Source: Diplodia intermedia (lineage: Eukaryota > Ascomycota > Dothideomycetes > Botryosphaeriales > Botryosphaeriaceae). From it: a stretch of 64,000 nt of DNA. The translations under genes and the position numbers were made by a program. The notes under the pieces are model-generated. The model did not search any database. It had not been told where the DNA came from and saw nothing but the letters and a program-made list of their open reading frames with translations. Location: positions 930,001 through 994,000 of the forward strand of contig JAKEKT010000001.1 of assembly GCA_021495925.1 (NCBI GenBank), in the 5' to 3' direction. Positions 31,932 to 45,000 of this stretch are shown here, piece after piece (within the stretch, counting starts at the first letter, position 1; every line of letters begins with the position of its first letter).

Positions 31932-34900
31932 AAACGGCCCGCACGCGAAGCGCCGTCGTCACGCCGCACCGCTGATTTGGTTTGATTTGGGGTGAAAGAG
32001 TTGGGGCAGGTGAACAATATCCTTTTTGCATTGGCTGCCGCTGGGGAGATTTAATGATGTGGTAGCCGCCACAGGGTCATGGATGCATGCTTTTCAAAGC
32101 ACTACTACCTTTTTATTCTACATTCTGCCCGGAGCACGGTTGGGAGGAGAAGAGACGAGCGAAAATCCCCTTTTGACAGCACTCTTATTGGCAGTTTAAC
32201 TTTGTTTAACTTTGTTGTACTTTGGCACGGACGGAAGGGATTACGAATGGTTTTTATCTCCCTTCCCTCTCTGTTCCTTTTTCTTTCTTCACCCGCTTGT
32301 CTCTAATCCTTTTGGACCAGGCTCCAATGCCAAACTGCGGCTTAGCAAGCCCATTAGTCATTTCTTCTTCGTCCACAAGCGGGTTTCTTATGTGGCTCCT
32401 GCTTCCTTTTTTGTCTACTTTTTTCCTGTCTTCCTGGCTGCCCGGCACGCATGGATTCCCCTCGCTCTGGGAGTTGCTGCCCCAATTGTCGTCGAACGGA
32501 CGGGAGAGGGGGAGAAGGCATGGACGAACGGCCAACGACGACCAACGGCCGCCGAGTCGCTGCAAGCAGCGTCGAAAGGCGACATGTCGAGCATGAACAA
32601 GCAATACCGGGCCTGCCCGGTTCTCTCCAATTGCACGGCCGGGATGACGGAGTTCAGATTTCCTTGTTTCTTTATTTTTCTCCTCTTTCCTTGGGACTTT
32701 GAAAAAGCACGTTGTTCGCCACACACCAACACACGCACACCCAGAGTTGCGAGCGTCGTTGTATTCTCCATCAAAGCATATTCCCTCCGACGCTTTCCTC
32801 TCAAACCATGGGTGTGTGGATTTGGCACCCTGTCTCGTCTCTACGTTGCGGGAGTTTGATGTTGTACCATCTGGGGCCGTTTGATAAGGTGTTTTTCCTT
32901 GGTAGTTGCTCGTGTTCTAGTTGTTACTTAGTGTGTTCTCGGTCGCTACCGCACAACCATATCACCAACCGTTATGTTAGACTAGTGCCAATTGAAGAAT
33001 CAAACCAAAAAGCGAAGGGCCAATCCTGCACGCCCGACTCTGGCCGCTAGTTACGCCCTGTTCCTTCGTCCCTCGTCCGTCTCTCGTGACGTCCGCCCGA
33101 AGAACTTTCTTTTTTGTTCGTTTGCATTTCCCCCTGCTTTTCCAACGCTCTTCGGGTCGACTTGCTTTTTCGGCCATCTTTCCGAGGCACCTTGCAGGTT
33201 TCAACGACGTGTCTCATCAGCAGCTACGTCGTCGTCCGCAACGCTCCTGCTTGCGTCATAGGTTCGTACGACCATTTGTTATTTTTTTTTTCCTAACACC
33301 CCTTCCCTTCTCCTTTCCCGCCCAACGAGTAGACGAGCAAGAGCGGCGAAAAACCAAAAAGTGGCGTGTTGGACGGGGCGTGCCCCCTCCCCTTTCGTCA
33401 CGAGACCTGGCCACACAGCGCACCCTTCTCCTTTCCTTTCATCCTTCGGCGGCCGAAACACGCAACAATCTACGCGGGGGTGATCATACTATCGGGGTTC
33501 CGGTTGTTCGGCTGTTTGCCAGCGCACTCTGCTCGACTATGTACCGGTGACTTGGCACACAGACATATCCACACACAACAGACACACACCGACCCGAATT
33601 TCGTCCTGCGTGGGGCGCTCTTTTCGGAAGGACGGAGAGGGGCTCGCGAAGGATGCTGAGGATTCAGAGCAAACCATTTTAATGTTTTTTTTCTTGTTCG
33701 GCTGGCGAAGCACATCATGGTCCTTACAATCTTGTTGGCTCGCCAATCTTTGTGTCTGGCTTCTTTCCCGCTCCCTCTCCTGTGTATTATTATATTCCGT
33801 TGGTCTGTGTCTCGGTCTCATAGCCTTTCTGGCTTCCTTGATCTCGACAGGTCGCGTAGACAGCGCCGTGGACCCTTCGCGAAGCCTGCCGACGATGAAA
33901 CAGTCCGCCGCCCCGCAGGCCCGAGACGACAGATGCCATCCGGCGACAAAAGAAAGGAAGAGAGAGCGTGGCGGCGTTGCAGGAGCTCTGTGCTTCATGC
34001 CGTTCCAACCGTTTGCGGACAACGGCATGTGGAGGACACAACAATGTTAGCGCGTTGTTTTCCGGTCGACTATGGCTCGGCTCGACGAATGGAAATGTTC
34101 TTGGGCGTTCAAGTACGTGCGGCTAGTCCTCCTTCTCGACGGCCTGCCTCGAGTCGCGGCGGAGGGAAGAGACAGGCTGGCGGTTCCGCGGATCCGGTAA
34201 GCCAACGCGGAGCGAGACACTTGTTTCTGCAAGTGAACGATGGGTCGGGTCCTGCGTGGCGCCGCCCGGGTATGGTGGCTTTGGACCGGGACCGGGACCG
34301 AGGCCGCGACCGCGACGTTTGGCGCCTGACGTCAGGATAAGAACCGTTTCCGGGGCCGTTTCTGGTGTGGTTGCACAAGCAGCCGGCGCCAGTCGTAGTG
34401 CGCCTGGGCGCCCTAGGTCTGCTTCCCGCGAGGCGGAGCTGCGGTGGCCCAATAGAGGCCGAGCGTGCTAATGTAGCTAACGTATCTCATCACGCGCGAG
34501 AGAGTAGATGATCTATCGATTGTTGTGTTAATCATTGCGGGGTTGCTCATGGACGATTGGGCTATTGCGAGGTCTAACAAACAAATAAGCGTGCTTCCTC
34601 GAATCATGTCGGCGAGCTTTACTTATGCTGTGGCGTCTTGATGCTTTTTTCCTTCGTTCCCCATCCTTGACATGACCTTTGCAATATTGGTCGCCGATAA
34701 CCGTCTCGGGGAAGTCTAAAGTATTGAGAACTTCTACTCATCGGCCAATATTCCTCCGAGCACACACGTCATCTCGAGAACTCGACCTGACGGCACCGCG
34801 TAGTCCATCGAGCTGGTATTACAAATAGATTCAGAGGGACGCGTCTCAAGGAGCAGCTTGTATAGTATCAAGTTATATGCTGGTATCCTCTCAAGGGTAG

Positions 34901-36232
34901 GGAAAGCAGTCCTCTCAACCGACAATGGTAGTTCGCAATCAACACTCTTGTCAACACGGACCGGAATCACTTCACCAATCCCACTTTGTAGCACACACGC
35001 TTTCGCCACAGTTACGGTAACCAGCAATGGAATGCACATAAGACCAGTCTTGTCAGTTGAACTTTGTGTAGATGAACACGAGCTTTCTCCGCAGTCGTTG
35101 CCTTCATCGTTATCATCGGTAGTTGAATCCATTATCCGGCCGCAAATGTGAGGCTTGGATGCGCACATTTACTTTTAGTGGGTTCAACCACATGAGACCG
35201 ATGACAATAGTGGCAATGGGGCTAGCGGAAGACATCTACGACACGCTAGCGTTGTTATAAAACTAAAACTAAAATATTCGCTCTAGATGCCGAAGTGGCA
35301 GGGGAGAGATGGAGAACAAGGACAAGCCGAACAAGCAGATTCGACAACGCTCCCTTTGTCCACCATCCCTTGCAGTATTTCCGCAGTTGACAAACCACGC
35401 CGGTTCATCATCGTGGCCGCCATCGTCATTGCTCCCTAAAGCCATCTGCTAGATGGTTGCATAGAACCCCAAGAACGTGGCATGTTTCTGGCATGTGGAT
35501 AGATGAGACGAGTTAAAGACCAATGATTCGTAACAAGAGATTGCCATGTTCCTCTGTCTGGGAAACAACATTGGGCCAGATTCACGACCACGTTCAAGCC
35601 TGGGGGACCACTGTCAGACGAAGAATCAACGGGAACCGAGGAAGCGTAAAAGGAACAATATGACGTCAGTCAAGCATTCTAGCAAACAAGGCTACGTAAG
35701 CACGAGGTTCCCCCCAGATCGCACAAGCTTCCAGCTTTCAAGATCATAGACGGCCGTTACTCAAGCAGCATTAAGGTTTCAAGCTTGACTGGAAACGACA
35801 GAGTTCAAGGGCGGGGCCAAAGGCGGCGCCGGCGTTGCTGCACCTTGCCCTTGCATCAATACCCTATCCTTACCGTCCTGCAGAACCTCCTTATTCGCAC
35901 GAACCAGGTACAATCGATCCGTCACGCTACTCTCCGCAGTGCCCATGCCGCGTCCTCGGAATTGGCATGAAAGGAAACCCACAGATTACCGAGACAAATA
36001 CGCAGAACCAAAGGAAATCAATATTAGCATCTCTTCAAGAAGCGGACGCAATCCCGTTCCCGCTCCGCCATCGTTTTCGCTGATTCTTTGATAGGCTGCC
36101 GGATGCATATGTACAGTCTACCAATTGTAACCGTGGGGGTGCCATTCATGCAAGAAAGAGGTGTAATTTCTTCGTAATGGAAAATGCGCCTTCCCGAACG
36201 CTTTTTCTACTCGTATAAGCAAGGGCACAGAA
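31932..36232. other. 4.3-kb gene-free convergent region between RAS and PP2A
   Basis: No supported gene. From about 32090 to 33800 the plus strand is pyrimidine-rich (many CTTT, TTCC and CCTT runs), which could be a long RAS 3' UTR or a non-coding transcript. Open frames at 32212-32859 and 33717-34340 have compositions dictated by this bias. A GA/CG-rich patch (ggaccgggaccgggaccgag) lies near 34283. Copy 7 of the foldback repeat is at 35119-35195. Confidence 0.4.
35119..35195 (+). repeat. Foldback repeat family, copy 7 (hairpin, diverged)
   Basis: Left arm GGTAGTTGAATCCATTATCC then GGCCGCAAATGTG; right arm GCGCACATTTACTTTTAGTGGGTTCAACCACATGAGACC. The arms still pair imperfectly, but the CCGGACG core of the right arm has decayed. 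Confidence 0.65.
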
Positions 36233-37511
36233 CTAGAGGAAGTAGTCGGGCGTCCTGCGCGACACCATCGGCTCGCCAGCTCTCGGGCACGGGTCGAACT
36301 GGAGGCTGTGAAGAAGTCAGGAAGAGCTTTGCCGAGTGTGGGTGGAGAGACTTACAAGGTGTACTTCAGATGCTCATCAATCTCCATGATGGCGGCCTGG
36401 TTACCGCATCTGTAGCAGTAGTTGGGTGCTAGGCCTGAGTCAGCATGATTGTGGTCGCTAATGCCGCCGTGAAATCCGTACCTGAGAAGATGGTCACGAC
36501 GTTCCTATCCTGGGACCAGTTGTAACCCTCCATGACCAGCTGATGGGCGCGCGCCACGAGCGTGAGACCGTTGTTGTGGTTGAACGCCTCCGAGATATCC
36601 TGGCCGAATGTGTAACCCGCACCTCTGGGCGAGATTCCCCAGCCACACCTGTCGTCGGGGTCGGACCAGAGAAGGTCGCACATAGGACCCTCGTGAGGCA
36701 CCTCTTGTATCCTGTCCAGCGCGCGGATGTTGTCGAGCGTGTCAATGCTAGGAGAGAGACCGCCATGGAGACAGAAGATCTGGCCGTCGATGAGAGCGGT
36801 GAGGGGGAGGTAGTCAAAGAGGTCGGTGAAATACTTCCAGACGTTGGCGTTTCCGTACTTGCGCAAGCACTCGTCGTAGAAGCCGTAGACCTGGGTAATC
36901 TGGCGGGACTCGTGGTTGCCACGCAGGATGGTGATGCGTTGGGGGTAGCGGATCTTGAGCGCAACAAGGAGGGTCACCGTCTCGACGGAGAAGTAGCCAC
37001 GGTCGACGTAGTCGCCTGCATCAATGAGCAACGGGCAGCAGCGTGCAAGCGACGGGATGCGTACCCATGAACAAGTAGTTGGTGTCGGGGTTGGGGCCTC
37101 CGATCTTGAACAGCTCCATCAAGTCGTGGAACTGGCCGTGGATGTCGCCGCACACGGTGACGGGGCATTTCTGAGAGCAAGGTGAGTAATTGGGTGCCGG
37201 GCGCGAGGGCACAGCAGTCACTTACCACGGGTTGGACGTTGGACTCGTCCTGAAGCACCTCACGGGCCTGGACGCACCACGTCAGCTCCTGTCGGATGGG
37301 CGCCCGCTGGCCAGCGGGCGGGCTGTAGTGGGTCGAAGAGTCGGGGTACCTTGTCACAGAGTCGCTGGACGTCCTCTTCCTTGAGCTGCTTGCAGCCCAT
37401 CAGGCTCTCGATCCATCCATCCAGCGTGGGGATGGTGGTGGGTTCGGACTTGAGGGAGGACAGCTGGCTGGGCTCGGGCAGCTTTCCGACGTCCTCCATG
37501 TTGGTGTCCAT
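36233..37511 (-). CDS. PPH21-like: Protein phosphatase 2A catalytic subunit
   Basis: A Ser/Thr phosphatase acting as the C subunit of PP2A holoenzymes in cell cycle and signalling. Six exons: 37511-37350, 37267-37226, 37170-37065, 37015-36482, 36428-36356 and 36305-36233, giving 329 aa. Metal-binding motifs are complete: CGDIHGQFHD near 75-84, GDYVDRG near 103-109, RGNHESRQ, and the late His motifs (VARAHQLVMEGY). The YGFYDECLRKYGNANVWKYF helix and RDRN/SAPNYCYRCGNQAA region are standard. The last exon supplies QFDPCPRAGEPMVSRRTPDYFL, the tail whose terminal Leu is carboxyl-methylated. The fourth intron has two possible acceptors six bases apart; only the one giving SAPNYC keeps frame. The symbol denotes the family rather than strict orthology. 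Confidence 0.97.
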
Positions 37512-38423
37512 GGTGCTCTAGGGTGTGGGGGGTGTGGGAGATGCGGCGGTCTTTGAAGAAGAGCTGGTCGCGAGCGGGTTGCAGTCGCAGCCCGGATTAG
37601 GAAGAAATGACGTCCAGGTCGGGCTGGTGTTTCGGGAGGGGCACGTGGGGGGAGGCGAGAGAAGCGGATGGAGGCGTCGGCGAGGCGTTCGGGGAGTGGT
37701 GTGAGTGGGCTCTCGGCGGAGCTGGGGTATCTCGAGTCGGAGCGGGCCTTGGGATGAGGTTGAGGGGAGCGGCGGGCGTGGTGTCGGCGTGCGTGCAGCG
37801 CCCAGGCTTGTCTGTTTGGAGCGCGACGCAAATCACGCTTGCCTGCCAAGCCTGGGTGAGCCGCCGCAACGATTTTCCGGGGCGCCGCCGAAGCAAACCT
37901 AGATGGAAGCCGGCTGCCAACCACTTGTACACTGCCACCCGCCCTTGTTCGGCTTTTCTCGCTGTGCCCAGCGCTCTCCTCGCCCAGGCGACCGCCCTGG
38001 CCCGCCATCATCACCATGGCCGTCTGCCAGTCCTGCGTTTCCGGCTGTCCAATGGCCTGGCGCAGACCCAACGCATGCTCCGGATAGGGCGACATGCAGG
38101 CCAGGATTTAGGCTCCAAGATGCACTCGCAGCACTCAACACCAGGCGGCATGTGGGCGCGGGCTCGGACTTTAGTTTGCACCCCCACCTTCACTCGGACT
38201 TAGGACGTAGGCTAGCAACGCCGATGCCGCAACACCCACCAGTACTGCGATTACGACATGTCCGATGCCGATGCCGAACCCCCCGCGGACCGCCAGGACA
38301 CGCTGTTGCCTTGCAGTACAGGTATAAATCTCGGAGCCTCCGTTGATGTCGCGTCGCAGAACCCGCCTCTCCAACTGCCTCTCGCATCTCCATTGTCACC
38401 TCTCCATCCATTACACATCCAAC
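37512..38423. promoter_or_regulatory. Divergent promoter region, PP2A / O-methyltransferase
   Basis: 912 bases between two divergent start codons. A TATAAAT box at 38323-38329 belongs to the O-methyltransferase. No TATA box was seen for PP2A. Short open frames here are not credible genes. Confidence 0.45.
38323..38329 (+). promoter_or_regulatory. TATA box of the O-methyltransferase gene
   Basis: TATAAAT, about 95 bases before the ATG at 38424, in a GC-rich context (caggTATAAATctcgg). Confidence 0.65.
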
Positions 38424-39179
38424 ATGTCCGGCAACAAGTATGCGTATGGCTCTTTCGGCTCGTGGGAGCCCGTCGACAACTACACTTCATCGCATCTCGA
38501 CGCACGCCTTAGGCCTTCGCTGACCGACGCCCTCGACCACGCCGAGAAGAACTCGCAAGCCAAGGGATTGCCCGACATTGCCGTCTCTCGCCCACAGGGG
38601 AAATTCCTCATGCTGCAAGCCAGGCTCCTGAGAGCGAAGCATGTTGTCGAAGTCGGCACTCTGGGCGGATACAGCTCCATTTGGTTTGCCCATGCCAGCC
38701 CGGATATCAAGGTCACCACCATCGAGGTCGACGAACACCATGCCGCTGTTGCTCGCGAAAACCACAAGTTTGCCGGCGTCGATGACCGGGTTGAAGTCAT
38801 CGTTGGTAGCGGCTCCGATGTCATGGCCAAGCTTGTCGAGGAAGTCAACCAGGGGAAAAGGGAGCGTTTTGGCCTCGCGTTCATCGATGCAGACAAGGAA
38901 AACAACTGGACTTACTTTGATCACGCGGCAAACATGTCCGTCCCTGGCGCCTGTCTAATCGTGGACAACGTTGTCAGACAGGGCGCCCTCGTTGACCCGG
39001 ACCTTGCCAAAACCGACAGCAGAGTTGCGGCCTGCAGGCTACTCGTCGAGAAGGTCGGACAAGACGAACGGACCGACGCAATGGTGCTGCAGACGGTGGG
39101 CGAGAAGTCCTATGACGGTTTCCTCATAGCCGCTGTTCGGGATGATATCTTGGAGTATCTCAAGAGCAAGCAGACTTGA
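38424..39179 (+). CDS. Class I O-methyltransferase (catechol/CCoA-OMT type)
   Basis: A single-exon gene of 251 aa. It belongs to the cation-dependent O-methyltransferase_3 family: SAM motif I VVEVGTLGGYSSIWF near 74-88, acidic loop TTIEVDEHHA, and the metal/substrate motif AFIDADKENNWTYFDHA. It ends with LIVDNVVRQG and the closing strand GFLIAAVRDD. The proposed start MSGNKYAYGS follows the TATA box at the right distance. An upstream in-frame ATG at 38343 would add 27 residues (MMSRRRTRLSNCLSH) that look like leader sequence and lack family similarity. Substrates are probably small catechols or similar phenolics, inferred from the family. The lack of introns contrasts with most neighbours. 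No biosynthetic cluster surrounds it. Confidence 0.93.
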   Translation: MSGNKYAYGSFGSWEPVDNYTSSHLDARLRPSLTDALDHAEKNSQAKGLPDIAVSRPQGKFLMLQARLLRAKHVVEVGTLGGYSSIWFAHASPDIKVTTIEVDEHHAAVARENHKFAGVDDRVEVIVGSGSDVMAKLVEEVNQGKRERFGLAFIDADKENNWTYFDHAANMSVPGACLIVDNVVRQGALVDPDLAKTDSRVAACRLLVEKVGQDERTDAMVLQTVGEKSYDGFLIAAVRDDILEYLKSKQT

Positions 39180-40408
39180 AGTGGCTATTCAGAGCACACT
39201 GCTGATCTCGGAACGAAGTAACGATTAATGAACATCCAACTTTACCTGATTCTTCTTGTCTTTAAGGCAACTTTGCTGTCAACCGAAGCTGTTAAAGCCG
39301 GAGTATACCTGCGATTTCAACGACCCGGCTAGGTACTCGCCTTATAGCATGTTGCGCCCAGATATTTCCTTCTGCACATGGCTTGCTTTGGCATCCGTTG
39401 GCCATTCGATATACGACCAGACCCCCTGTCTGGAGCAACGACCATCCTGGAGCCGCCATGTGATAAGTGGGAGAACTAAAAAGAGCCTTTTCTACTTTGT
39501 GCACGCACTCAAGCATATGAACAAGTGTCATGGTGACCGCGGACCATCTGCAAAGTGAACATCTAGAGCTGTGTCCTTTCCCGTTCTGCACTCATCATCG
39601 ACCAAGTGACGGACGATACTCGTAACATATACGAAGCGACCCCAGGCCTTTCGGCTTTTTGCAACCAACAACCGCTTCGACGACCTCCGGCACCCTTGAG
39701 GGAAGCATTCCTCGTGCCAGTGACCTCGCTCGCCCCAGTATCTCCTATAACAAGGAGGGACCGAGGATACGGACGCGTTGTGAACCTATCTTCCACTGAT
39801 ATCTTCTCGCTTTCAAAACAAAAGCCCTCCGGTGCGACTGGCATCTGGCATCTTCACAGCTCGCATACATGTGGATCATCCGCCGCTGGCCTTGGTTGAC
39901 TGAAAGTCGAAGAATGTTTGTACTTGAAGACGCGTTTGCCCATCTCTACTAGTCGAGCATTCCTTTACACTCTACGTTCAGGAAAGGGAACGATCCGACA
40001 GGGAGCAAGTCATACGCAAAATGATCGCGTCCTCGTAGTAGCGGACCATGAGATTGATACTTCTCGAATGAGCATTGCTGAAACCTCTCTGGTTCGGATA
40101 CACTGTTGATCGTGAAAGCAGTAAGATTACGATTCCTATTCAGAGCTTACTCTACAAGTGTACATAAAGCCTTACCTGTGCTGTGATAAAGAGCCTAGTA
40201 ATGTGGTACGGAGCCGACCGCGCGAATTTGAATAGTAAGGCCCGTCGAATTTTAGAGCGAATTACCAGAATAACTGCGGAGTATTCGAAAATATCAAACT
40301 TCACTAATAGAACACAACAGGACCCAAAAGACCATGTTTTCCCTTGCTCAAGTGGGAAAAGTAGACGAAAGGCAACAGCGGAACTCAAAGCAGAGGCAAC
40401 TCAATCAG

Positions 40409-40434
40409 CCTTTTTTTTTTGAAAAAAAAAAAGG
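40409..40434. repeat. A/T homopolymer hairpin
   Basis: CC, ten T, G, eleven A, GGGG: a near-perfect foldback with a one-base loop. There are no neighbouring genes, so it is not a gene terminator in any obvious sense. Confidence 0.9.
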
Positions 40435-42042
40435 GGTTCTTGGAAACCGCCTTTGGAATCGAGCGTCTCGGATATGCCCAGACCTTCAACCTTCCGGTGC
40501 GCAGCAAAAGAACACTGAACACGGGCAATGAGCTTCTTCGTTTAGGCCGCAATATTAAGAAGTCATCATGGAAGGACAGGAAGGTTCAAGTCAGGTCGAT
40601 TGCAGCAGGTTTTCGAGGGCCAAAACTTGTTCATGAACATGAACAGAGGAGTCTGTGTCCTGAAACTGATGATTCAATTGGCCAAGAGCATAATAGCCTA
40701 GAAGAGTCCTGTCTGAGATGCTACGGCATGAGGCGTAAACCATGAGCCATCGTGGAGAAGCGGTCACCGGTGAGACACGGCCGCCATGACCTTCGTCAAG
40801 TTTAGGACTGAGATCAATACCCAGGATAGCCATCAACCGATGAGTGCTTTGACAAAGCGAAATATCTCCAGCGCGAGGCTACTGTCTAACCAGAAGCGAG
40901 GTCGAAAATTGCAGTAGGCAAAAAAGATGAGACGGAAAGAAGATGGTGGCCGCGCGCTCAACACGCAACGCACGCCCTTCGGGAAGCTACCAACAACGGG
41001 TCATCAGCCCAGCTTCACGGATGAATACACACATTCAAGCACCAGGCACAGGAAGAAAGCCATATGTGGCCCGCCACCGTGTGTCGAGAGCATCAGAGCT
41101 TTCCACGATACACCCACCCCGGTCACCCCGGTCACCCTTGCTGACTCACGATCTGCCTTCTCGGCAACTACCGCCTGCACCGTGCTGGAGAGAGAACTGA
41201 CCATCAACAAGTCCCAACCGCCCTCATATTCTAGACCTCATATTATACCGCGGCCCCCCACAGGAAATCTCGCGGGAGATCATCATTCCGGTAAGTACCG
41301 CTTTATACCTTCTTTCTCTCTCCTGTCCCATCAATCACGGATCGAGACTTAGCGTCCCTCGATCGAGATGAAGCTTGTTGCTCCTTCGCCCCAGACTTTA
41401 ATCGTATTTGCTCCGGATTGGCCGTGTGATTGTACCTGTATGCTTTTAACTGAGATAAAAAAGAAAGTGACCGGTATTCGAGACTCCGTCTCAACCTTGC
41501 CTTCTTTTCTGTTTCTGTGGAGCTCATCGGTGGCAATGTCACCAAGGAGCTTCGGAGCCCGTCTCTTTCGAGCAAATGGCGCAGCGAAGAACGAAAGGCA
41601 GTGATCTGCTCCGCCACGGCACATAGCAACACAGGAAATGGGCATTTCACACACGGTATCCACACTTAACTTCTTGCTTCCCATTATTGTTTTCTAAATG
41701 GGCTATGGCCGCGAGGTACCAGAGGGCTGGGGCGGGGAGGCCCGGCGCAGCCGTTACCCGTGCTTTGCTTTCTTTTCCTTGACGTAATGGGGGTGACTGG
41801 TTGAGAAGGTGGGTACGGCGATGCGCGCGGGAAGGGGGGAGCAGAGAAGTCAGCCATGGGTGAGCAGGGTGTACATGGATGTGTAGTGCTAAGAGTACAC
41901 GAGCTCTGCGTATGGAGACGGGCATTCAACATGGCGGCTGCGAGAGTGACAAAGGTCCGGGAAGCATGACATAGCATTCGGATTGAGAGTTGTGGAATAA
42001 TAATGCATGGGGCCCGCTAATATTTTTTTCCTGTTTCGCCCG

Positions 42043-42080
42043 GCGCATGCACGATGCATGCATGTATGCATGCACGCGCG
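42043..42080. repeat. TGCATGCA-rich alternating purine-pyrimidine palindrome
   Basis: GCATGCACGATGCATGCATG followed by TATGCATGCACGCGCG. It is largely self-complementary and alternates purine and pyrimidine, so it could extrude a cruciform or adopt Z-DNA. Confidence 0.8.
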
Positions 42081-45000
42081 AAAAGGTCTGCTTCCCTCCA
42101 TAGGTACTAGTGGGTCCACTATTACCGCAGCCGCAGGTAAGATTAGGGTGAGCAACAAGCCATGCAATGCCCACGAGAGACTTCGATGGCAGTGGTGGAG
42201 ATCGGAGCTGCTGGGATTCTACCCCAGGCTGTAAGCACACTATCTGAAGAGTAGACAAGGGTGAGTAAGGTGGAAGGGTGCCAGGCGGTGGCCTGCTCTG
42301 TTCTGATTGACAGTGGTGCTACGGGTGGGAGGCCCAAAGAAGTTGGAGGAGGGGACGACGGGGATAATCATACGATCTTGAGATGGCAGCAACGGCAAAG
42401 AAGCATTCGTCGCGGAAGAAGGAAGCTGCCATCGGCTCAATCTCGAAGCGAAGTTTCCAACGACGACCCAAATCTTTCTGTCTGCTAGTCCTTTATCGTC
42501 TCGGAGAAGGTGAGATTTGGTCTTGGAGGTGAGGCGAAGCCGAAGCAGACACAACTAAAGATAGCCGAGGAAGTCGAGCCTTTATTTGACCGGCCAATGT
42601 CTTCCTCCAATTAGGAAGCGAACCAAATGGAGCGCGACTCACAGTACTAGTCCTCGTGCCTATTATTGCTCAGAAGCTATTATTGCCGGCATTGCGGCCC
42701 AATTCCGGAGAAGGAGTTAAAAAGATGGGCAGTTATAGTCGAGAAACCCCACTACTCCCACGCGTGGACAATGTCCAGCCGAGGGACATCTTCATCTTGC
42801 CTACGGGCTATCTTTGCCCGGACGCCGGATGCAGGTCGCTTTCACGCCACCTACTCCTGGGGTCGCTTCTGCAGTCGTCCACTCGGACAGCAGCCGGCTA
42901 AGTACGATGGCGGCACAGCAGAGAGAGTGACATCAGGTGCACGTCGACTCACCGTGGAATGTCTGCTTGGCTTTCAAGCAATGGTTGTGAGAGCTGCTCG
43001 AACGCCCGGCGATTCTGCACTCTTTGGCGAACGCTGCTGCTGATCCGATCTGCGGGCTGGCTCAACGTCAAGGCCTGTGCTTGACAGTGCCCTTGTCCTG
43101 TACTTTCCATGCCCTCTCGGGCGGTAAGGCCAGCCAGAGCCTCCGTGCGGACAAGAAGCGCCTGACATCAATCCACAGCCTGAAAAGAGTCAACACATCA
43201 GCCAACGGAGACGCCGCAGCGACGATTGAAGCCTTGCCGAAAGTCCCGCCGCGTGGCCTGGGCTCTCCTAGGCGCGGGCTGCATGCCGCTCTCTGACCAG
43301 CCACCGGAAGCTTGACCACTCAGCGGAGGCAAGACGAGGCGAAGCGCCTATCCACAAGTCCGATAGAACAGAGAGGAACGCGGCACACTAGAAAGCGGGC
43401 ACCCTGCTGCTCTGGGGAGTCGGGCAAGCCTTGCTGTCCTTCGCTCGGGCCTGATGACTAGTAGTCAGCAAGCCACAATAACGACATCCCTTCATTGTCA
43501 GCAGAACTAGGCAACGGACAAGAAAAGAGAAAGTTACAAGGAACGGTGAGCGGCGGCGACCGTCGAAGCCACGCAAAGCGCTCTAGAACATGATGCGGTC
43601 CAGATAGACTTTCCGGTCGCGAGAGGCGGGACATCACAACGGCCGCTAAAGCGAGAAGCAAAGCCACGACAAAGCGTCATTTGCCTCTCGCAAGCCGTCT
43701 GGCGAGTCAAATGGACTCGCTACCGTTCTCCACATGATCGCTTCTCTGGACCGTTTTTTTTTTCTCTGTCTGTCCGTTGCCCTGCGGGTCGAGCATGGGG
43801 TGTGCGGCTCGGTCGAGCTGTGCCGATGCAGCAGAGCAAGCAAGGCGGCCACCAATCACCGCCAGCCAGTCGCGAGGGGCGGGTATATGCGCAACCGTTT
43901 TGGCACGTCTGGGGTGACGGGGGTGAAGCCCACTCCGGGGTGTTGGCGCCGACTGGGCCCGGGCGCTTGTTTTTCTTTGGGGTCGACGCGGGAAGAGGAC
44001 AAGGGCCAGCCCTGCTCGCTGCCGAATCGACGTGCCTCGCTCGTTTACCTGCGGCGGCGAGGCGGCGGCACAGCAGAGAGGAATGGCTCGCAGTGAGCGG
44101 AGAGGCATGTGAACATGTCAACAAGGCGGGATTGGCTCATGGCAGAAGGACAACGAAATTGACATTGACGAGCCGTGAAGCAGTGTCTGGAGGTGCCTGC
44201 TGGAGAAGCGTGAGGCGATCATCAGCTCGGGCGGCGGCCGGAAAGAGGGCTACGGCCGAAGGGCGAGGTGGCCTCGAAGCAGCAATGGAGGCGAGCAAGC
44301 CGGCGATGCCGATGGAACCCGGTCGACCGGGGGAGCGTTGCGGGCCATCGAGCCGTGTGCCTGCGCTGCCCGCGCTGCGAGAAAACCGGTTTGACCCCGT
44401 GCGCCTCCGCAGTGGCAGTGGCAGGCGCGGCCGTGGCAGGCGCGACGCCTCCCACAAGCGCGCAGCCAACGCCGCAAGTCGGGAAGAACCTCTGTCTCAA
44501 GATGAAATGTGGCGAGCCAAGTAGCGACGTCATAACAACTGGTGGGGTTTCGGCTTCAACCAGGGCTACGTCCGGCCCGTCCCAGCGATCGTCCGTGGAT
44601 CCGCACATAGAGAGGTGCAATTCAACTCCGCGACCTCTTTGCAACACGGCCAAACCAACATAGCGCGCCACGTGCTCCGCGTGGCTGGACATTCGAGAAC
44701 GGACGAGATCCTGTCCTTGGCCCCTCGTTCGCGCCGTCAGCCTGGAGAAACACCACCCCACTGATCGAGAGACGCCGGAAAGCACCTAACCCCAGACGCT
44801 TACGGCCGTTCAGGGGCCCGACTAACCTGAGATGCAAGTCCCCATCCAATCCCAGCGCTGCCACGCGAACGAACACGCACCTGCGTCTCTCCACGGCGCG
44901 GCTTATATTAGTGCTAAAGGGGCAGCAATTGGAACCGGAGGTAAGGCACCAAGGGGTGAGAACGACTTGGCGACTGGAAAAAAGCAGATCATGGTTTCGG

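Noticed and set aside
32212..32859. 215-residue Phe/Ser-rich frame downstream of RAS
   Set aside because: It is produced by the pyrimidine bias of the strand (TTT, TCC, CTT codons); no topology or family makes sense of it.
14392..39179. A secondary-metabolite gene cluster around the two methyltransferases and the transporter
   Set aside because: They are more than 8 kb apart, separated by housekeeping genes, and there is no backbone synthase or cluster regulator.
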